A DNA stretch of 64,000 nt from Hymenobacter latericoloratus (lineage in GTDB: Bacteria > Bacteroidota > Bacteroidia > Cytophagales > Hymenobacteraceae): NCBI RefSeq assembly GCF_014199535.1, contig NZ_JACHNV010000002.1, forward strand, positions 1 through 64,000. The letters run 5' to 3'. The position numbers and the translations under genes are program-made. The notes beneath the pieces are model-generated. The model saw only the letters and a program-made list of their open reading frames with translations. It was not told the DNA's origin and searched no databases. Of the stretch, positions 59,273 through 64,000 are shown piece after piece. Position 1 is the stretch's first letter; each line of letters begins with the position of its first letter.

Positions 59273-60475
59273 CTATCCCACCTCGGCCGTTGTAATTTTT
59301 CGGTGACGGATCAGGTAGAGCAGGGCACCCAATACGGTCAGGGCACTTAAACTATGCACGAGGGGTAGGCGGGCGGGTTCGTTGGCGTAGAGCCAGCCGG
59401 CCAGCAGGGCGCCCAGCCCGATGCCGGCTTCCAGGGCAATGTACATGGTAGCCACAGCCCGGCCCCGCCGCTCGGGGTGGCTCAGGTCCACCGTCCAGGC
59501 GTAGAGGGTAGGGGAGTTCATCCCCGTGGCCAGCCCGAACAGAATGGCCGCGCCCAGAAACAGCGGTGTGGAAGTAGCCAGGGCCATCAGGCTCAGCGCA
59601 AAAGCCATCAGGGCCGAGGAGCCGATGAGCACCGGCACGCGCCCGTACTTGTCGGAGGCGTTGCCGGCCAGCAGGCGCACTACCAGGGAAGCGCCGGTGT
59701 AGCAGGTGTAAAACAGGCCCTTGCTGCCGTGGGTGAGGCCCAGCAGCCGGCTCTGGTCGGGAATGACGGTGAGCACCGCCCCGAATGGGAACAGGCACAG
59801 CAGCGTCACGAGGGCCGGTTTCAGCACGCGGGGTTCCAGCACCTCGCTCCAATCCAGGCGCAGCAGGCTCCAGCTAAAGCGCTGCCGCTGGGCCTGGGGT
59901 AGGGTTTCCGTCATGGTGCCCTGTACTGCTAAACTCAGCAGGGCCAGGCCCGAGGAACAGTAGAACATAGTGTCAAGCGAAAACTGCTCGGCCAGGAAAG
60001 AGCCCAACATGGGCCCGGCGGCCATGCCCAGGGAGCCCGCTACCCCCAGCAGCCCCATGGCCTCGCCCCGGCGGGCATAGGGAATGATGTCGGCAATGAA
60101 GGCGGCGGTACCGGTAGGCTTAAAGCCCGTGCTGAAGCCGTGCAGCAGCCGCAGCCCCAGAAACGCCGCCACCGTGGCCGTGAAGGGGTAGAAGAAGCCG
60201 CACACAAAGCACACCAAAGAGCCAAACACCATCACCGGAATGCGGCCCACCGTATCGGCCAGCTTGCCGCTGAACGGGCGCGAAAGGCCGGCTGTGAGCG
60301 TGAACAGGGCAATGATAAAGCCTTTGTACTCGGCCCCGCCCAGGCGCGTAAGGTAGTCGGGCAGCTCGGGCAGGAGCATGTTGAAGCTCATAAAAAAGAG
60401 CAGCGACGAGAGGCACATCAGCCAGAAGCCGATGGTATAGACGGGGGTAGGAGCAGGAGCGGCGGGAGCAGACAT
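59273..60475 (-). CDS. Major facilitator superfamily transporter
   Basis: A 400-residue, roughly 12-helix inner-membrane transporter from the ATG at 60473-60475 (MSAPAAPAPTP). The MFS motif A, GKLADTVGRIPVM, is in the loop after helix 2, and a second half-motif is NASDKYGRVPVL after helix 8. It looks like a drug/metabolite-exporter type; the substrate is unknown. The longer in-frame start would run into the catalase promoter region. It is divergent from catalase and followed on the same strand by the DUF3857 set, which may be read from the same promoter. Confidence 0.88.
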   Translation of the reverse strand: MSAPAAPAPTPVYTIGFWLMCLSSLLFFMSFNMLLPELPDYLTRLGGAEYKGFIIALFTLTAGLSRPFSGKLADTVGRIPVMVFGSLVCFVCGFFYPFTATVAAFLGLRLLHGFSTGFKPTGTAAFIADIIPYARRGEAMGLLGVAGSLGMAAGPMLGSFLAEQFSLDTMFYCSSGLALLSLAVQGTMTETLPQAQRQRFSWSLLRLDWSEVLEPRVLKPALVTLLCLFPFGAVLTVIPDQSRLLGLTHGSKGLFYTCYTGASLVVRLLAGNASDKYGRVPVLIGSSALMAFALSLMALATSTPLFLGAAILFGLATGMNSPTLYAWTVDLSHPERRGRAVATMYIALEAGIGLGALLAGWLYANEPARLPLVHSLSALTVLGALLYLIRHRKITTAEVG

Positions 60476-60597
60476 AGAGGGCAAAGGTAGCTCCTCAAGC
60501 TTCGGGCGGCCGTATAAAACGTGCTTTCGGTGGGGCAGGAAGGAAAATGCCAAAATTCTTTCGGAGAAAAATTCTCCACTAGATCTAACCTCTGGTG

Positions 60598-60605
60598 TAC
60601 CTTGC
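60598..60605 (+). promoter_or_regulatory. Near-consensus promoter element of catalase
   Basis: TACCTTGC (two mismatches to TAnnTTTG) 35 bases before the catalase ATG. Confidence 0.4.
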
Positions 60606-60639
60606 CGGTATTACATCCATCACTCACACATTATCAGGT

Positions 60640-62331
<1,692 letters not shown>

Positions 62332-62347
62332 TCAACTCATTTGAGGT

Positions 62348-62388
62348 ATAGAAAAAGCCCCCGCCATATCGGCGGGGGCTTTTTCTAT
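62348..62388. terminator. Bidirectional terminator between catalase and the NERD-like gene
   Basis: Perfect 18-bp stem ATAGAAAAAGCCCCCGCC / GGCGGGGGCTTTTTCTAT with a five-base loop. Confidence 0.88.
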
Positions 62389-62402
62389 TGCTAAGTGGAT
62401 GG

Positions 62403-63965
62403 CTATCTACCGGGGATTTCACCGTCAACCGCAGCCGAATCGGTGGTTTCCGCATCCGTGCCTACCTCCTCTGACTGATCTGGGCCAACACCCTGGTCGG
62501 TGCTATCGGGTGGGGCGGGGGTTGGCTGCTCGGTGGGGGTAGGGGCCGCATCAGGCGCAGACTCATCTTCCACCAGCAGCGTATCGGGCTGGATGTCGGT
62601 GAGAGAAGGGGCCTGGGCAGTTTCCTCTTCGGCGTCTGGCTCTTTGTTCGGGGCCTGGCGGGTAGGGGCAGAGGCCTCCGCGAAGTGGGTGCTGACGAAG
62701 CGCGCTACCCCCCACACGGCCCCGCCTATGCCGCCGATACCCAGAATTACCAGCAGCACCCGCGGCCACTTAATCCGCCAGGAGTCGCGAGGAAGCAGGT
62801 TGCCGGCCGCCGGGCGGGTAGGGGGCCCCGCCGCACTGCGCACCGGAGGCTTAGCGGGGGCGCTTGCCGCGGGCGTGGGCCGGGTTACCGGCGCGGCGGG
62901 GGTAGCGGCAGCCACCGGCTCGGGCTGGCGCTGCAGCTGCTGAATCAGGTGGCTTAACTGCTGAATGCGCGCGTCCAGCTCCTGGTTACGCACCGCCGAC
63001 TCCTGCTGGGCCGCCCGAATGGCTTCTTCCAGGCGGTTTTTCTCTTGGGTTTCGGCGGCCAGGCGGGCCTGCAAGGCAGCTACCTCGGCGGCTGGGCCGG
63101 GCGCGTGCGTCAGCTGGGCCCGGAGCTGTTCGATGCTTCGTTCCCGTTCGGCTTCGCGGGCTTCCATCTCCTGGCGCTGCTGGGCCAGCTCGGCGCGTAC
63201 CTGGTGGCTGAGCTGCTCCAGGCGGTGCATTTCCTGCTCGCTGGCCGCTACGGCCTCGGCTGCCGAGCCGTAGGGCGCGTCGTGCGGAATGTCCTCGGCC
63301 CCCAGCCACCGCCAGAGCTGGCGTGCTTTTTCTTCCCAGTAGCTTCCGCCCTCGGGTTCGGGGTCATCGGAGGGGTAAGAAGTGGGGGTGGGCAAAGCCA
63401 GAGTTTGGGCCCAGGACAGCAGCACGTCGGTGGGTAGGTCGATTTCGGGGTTGCTGAGCTGGCGCAGGCGGCGCGGGAGCTGACTTATCTCGCTGAGCAG
63501 CTGAAAATTTTCGGCCCCGGGCTGGCGGCGCAGGTAGGTTTCTACCCCCGGTCCGAACTGCACGGGACCGGCAAACAGGACCAGTCCGGTTATCAGCTCC
63601 GGCTGCACCTGAGCGGGAGCGAGCTGCGTGCTCAGCCATTTGGCCACTGCTTCCTGCTGCCGCAGAAACTGCTCGAAGGGGTTGGCGGCGTGCTCATCGC
63701 CGTGCAGGGTGTAGGCGCCCAGCTGCCAGGCCCCGTCCTGCTGATTGGGGATGTCGAGCAGGCCACCTTCCGGCACGAAAAGCAGCACCGTGATGCTGTG
63801 GGGGCGCACCACCAGGGCATCTACTACCTCGCCTTCTACCTCGAAGTTGCTGAGCAAGAGGGTGGGGAAGGCGGTGGGCTCGGCTTCCAGGGCGGCCTGG
63901 GCGGCTACGTACTGCGCCTGGCGGGCCGTGTCATCGAAGGCAGAAAACGGAATGCTATGCAGCAT
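62403..63965 (-). CDS. Membrane-anchored coiled-coil protein with NERD-like N-terminus
   Basis: A 520-residue protein without a signal peptide. Residues 30-110 resemble a NERD (nuclease-related) domain by pattern: a hydrophobic strand with Asp (EGEVVDALVVRP, D49), a second strand (TVLLFVPEGG), then ANPFEQFLRQQEAVAKWL. The Glu-x-Lys that NERD-type nucleases use is not visible. A long coiled coil follows (about 238-347), then a Pro/Ala linker, one membrane helix (about 401-424) and an acidic Pro-rich tail (430-520). The domain order suggests a cytoplasmic sensor or scaffold, but this is inference. Confidence 0.6.
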   Translation of the reverse strand: MLHSIPFSAFDDTARQAQYVAAQAALEAEPTAFPTLLLSNFEVEGEVVDALVVRPHSITVLLFVPEGGLLDIPNQQDGAWQLGAYTLHGDEHAANPFEQFLRQQEAVAKWLSTQLAPAQVQPELITGLVLFAGPVQFGPGVETYLRRQPGAENFQLLSEISQLPRRLRQLSNPEIDLPTDVLLSWAQTLALPTPTSYPSDDPEPEGGSYWEEKARQLWRWLGAEDIPHDAPYGSAAEAVAASEQEMHRLEQLSHQVRAELAQQRQEMEAREAERERSIEQLRAQLTHAPGPAAEVAALQARLAAETQEKNRLEEAIRAAQQESAVRNQELDARIQQLSHLIQQLQRQPEPVAAATPAAPVTRPTPAASAPAKPPVRSAAGPPTRPAAGNLLPRDSWRIKWPRVLLVILGIGGIGGAVWGVARFVSTHFAEASAPTRQAPNKEPDAEEETAQAPSLTDIQPDTLLVEDESAPDAAPTPTEQPTPAPPDSTDQGVGPDQSEEVGTDAETTDSAAVDGEIPGR

Positions 63966-64000
63966 AGGGAGTGCAAACGGGCCGCTACCTGCGCAAGCCC

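Noticed and set aside
52966..60475. Defence island made of the MFS and DUF3857 genes
   Set aside because: All four products have signal peptides or membrane helices and lack nuclease, helicase, NTPase or sensor domains typical of defence loci.

Overview
The window reads as a stretch of chromosome from a GC-rich member of the Bacteroidota, most likely a Hymenobacter-like member of the Cytophagales (inference). Signs for this are a secreted metalloprotease with a type IX secretion (T9SS) C-terminal sorting domain, an S46 dipeptidyl-peptidase, the gene order pyk / IPExxxVDY protein / acpP-fabF-rnc, an atpD-atpC pair apart from the other ATP synthase genes, start sites that mostly lack Shine-Dalgarno sequences, and many copies of the Bacteroidota promoter element TAnnTTTG. 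I see no phage, plasmid, integrase, insertion sequence, CRISPR array or rRNA. There is one tRNA gene, tRNA-Gln.

Layout. 0-7.5 kb: a small exported protein, nagA, acyP with an SMR transporter, a coiled-coil protein, typA, a DUF3050 protein, a small lipoprotein and a Lys-rich protein. 7.7-12.7 kb: metG, pth, rplY, prs and tRNA-Gln. 12.9-17.1 kb: atpD-atpC, a TPR protein and a trans-sulfuration enzyme. 17.2-19.8 kb: a minus-strand pglC-pglD-pglE-like cassette for a lipid-linked diamino sugar. 19.9-28.2 kb: ispE, an EamA transporter, an LptF/G permease, tgt, a membrane glycosyltransferase overlapping a sigma factor, rsmG and a YheT-type hydrolase. 28.4-34.6 kb: a DUF4142 lipoprotein, rpsT, pyk, the IPExxxVDY protein and acpP-fabF-rnc. 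34.7-42.1 kb: nadE, a GT-C-like membrane protein, lgt, fba, a beta-propeller-like lipoprotein and yidD. 42.2-52.7 kb: S46 peptidase, EthD-like protein, an outer-membrane protein pair and the T9SS metalloprotease. 52.9-60.5 kb: an MFS transporter followed by three tandem DUF3857 paralogues. 60.6-64 kb: catalase and a membrane-anchored coiled-coil protein with a NERD-like N-terminus.

Most genes are housekeeping (translation, fatty acid and NAD synthesis, glycolysis, ATP synthase, lipoprotein and lipid-A transport). Envelope and secretion functions dominate the right half.

The least expected content is between and inside ordinary genes. Several families of long imperfect palindromes occupy many intergenic gaps and cluster at 20.7-26.5 kb. 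Two of the three tandem DUF3857 proteins have lost the transglutaminase cysteine. The tRNA-guanine transglycosylase has lost its three zinc cysteines. At least two genes (rsmG, pglC) have promoters so close to the ATG that a leaderless mRNA is likely. I did not find a clear-cut new defence or mobile system.
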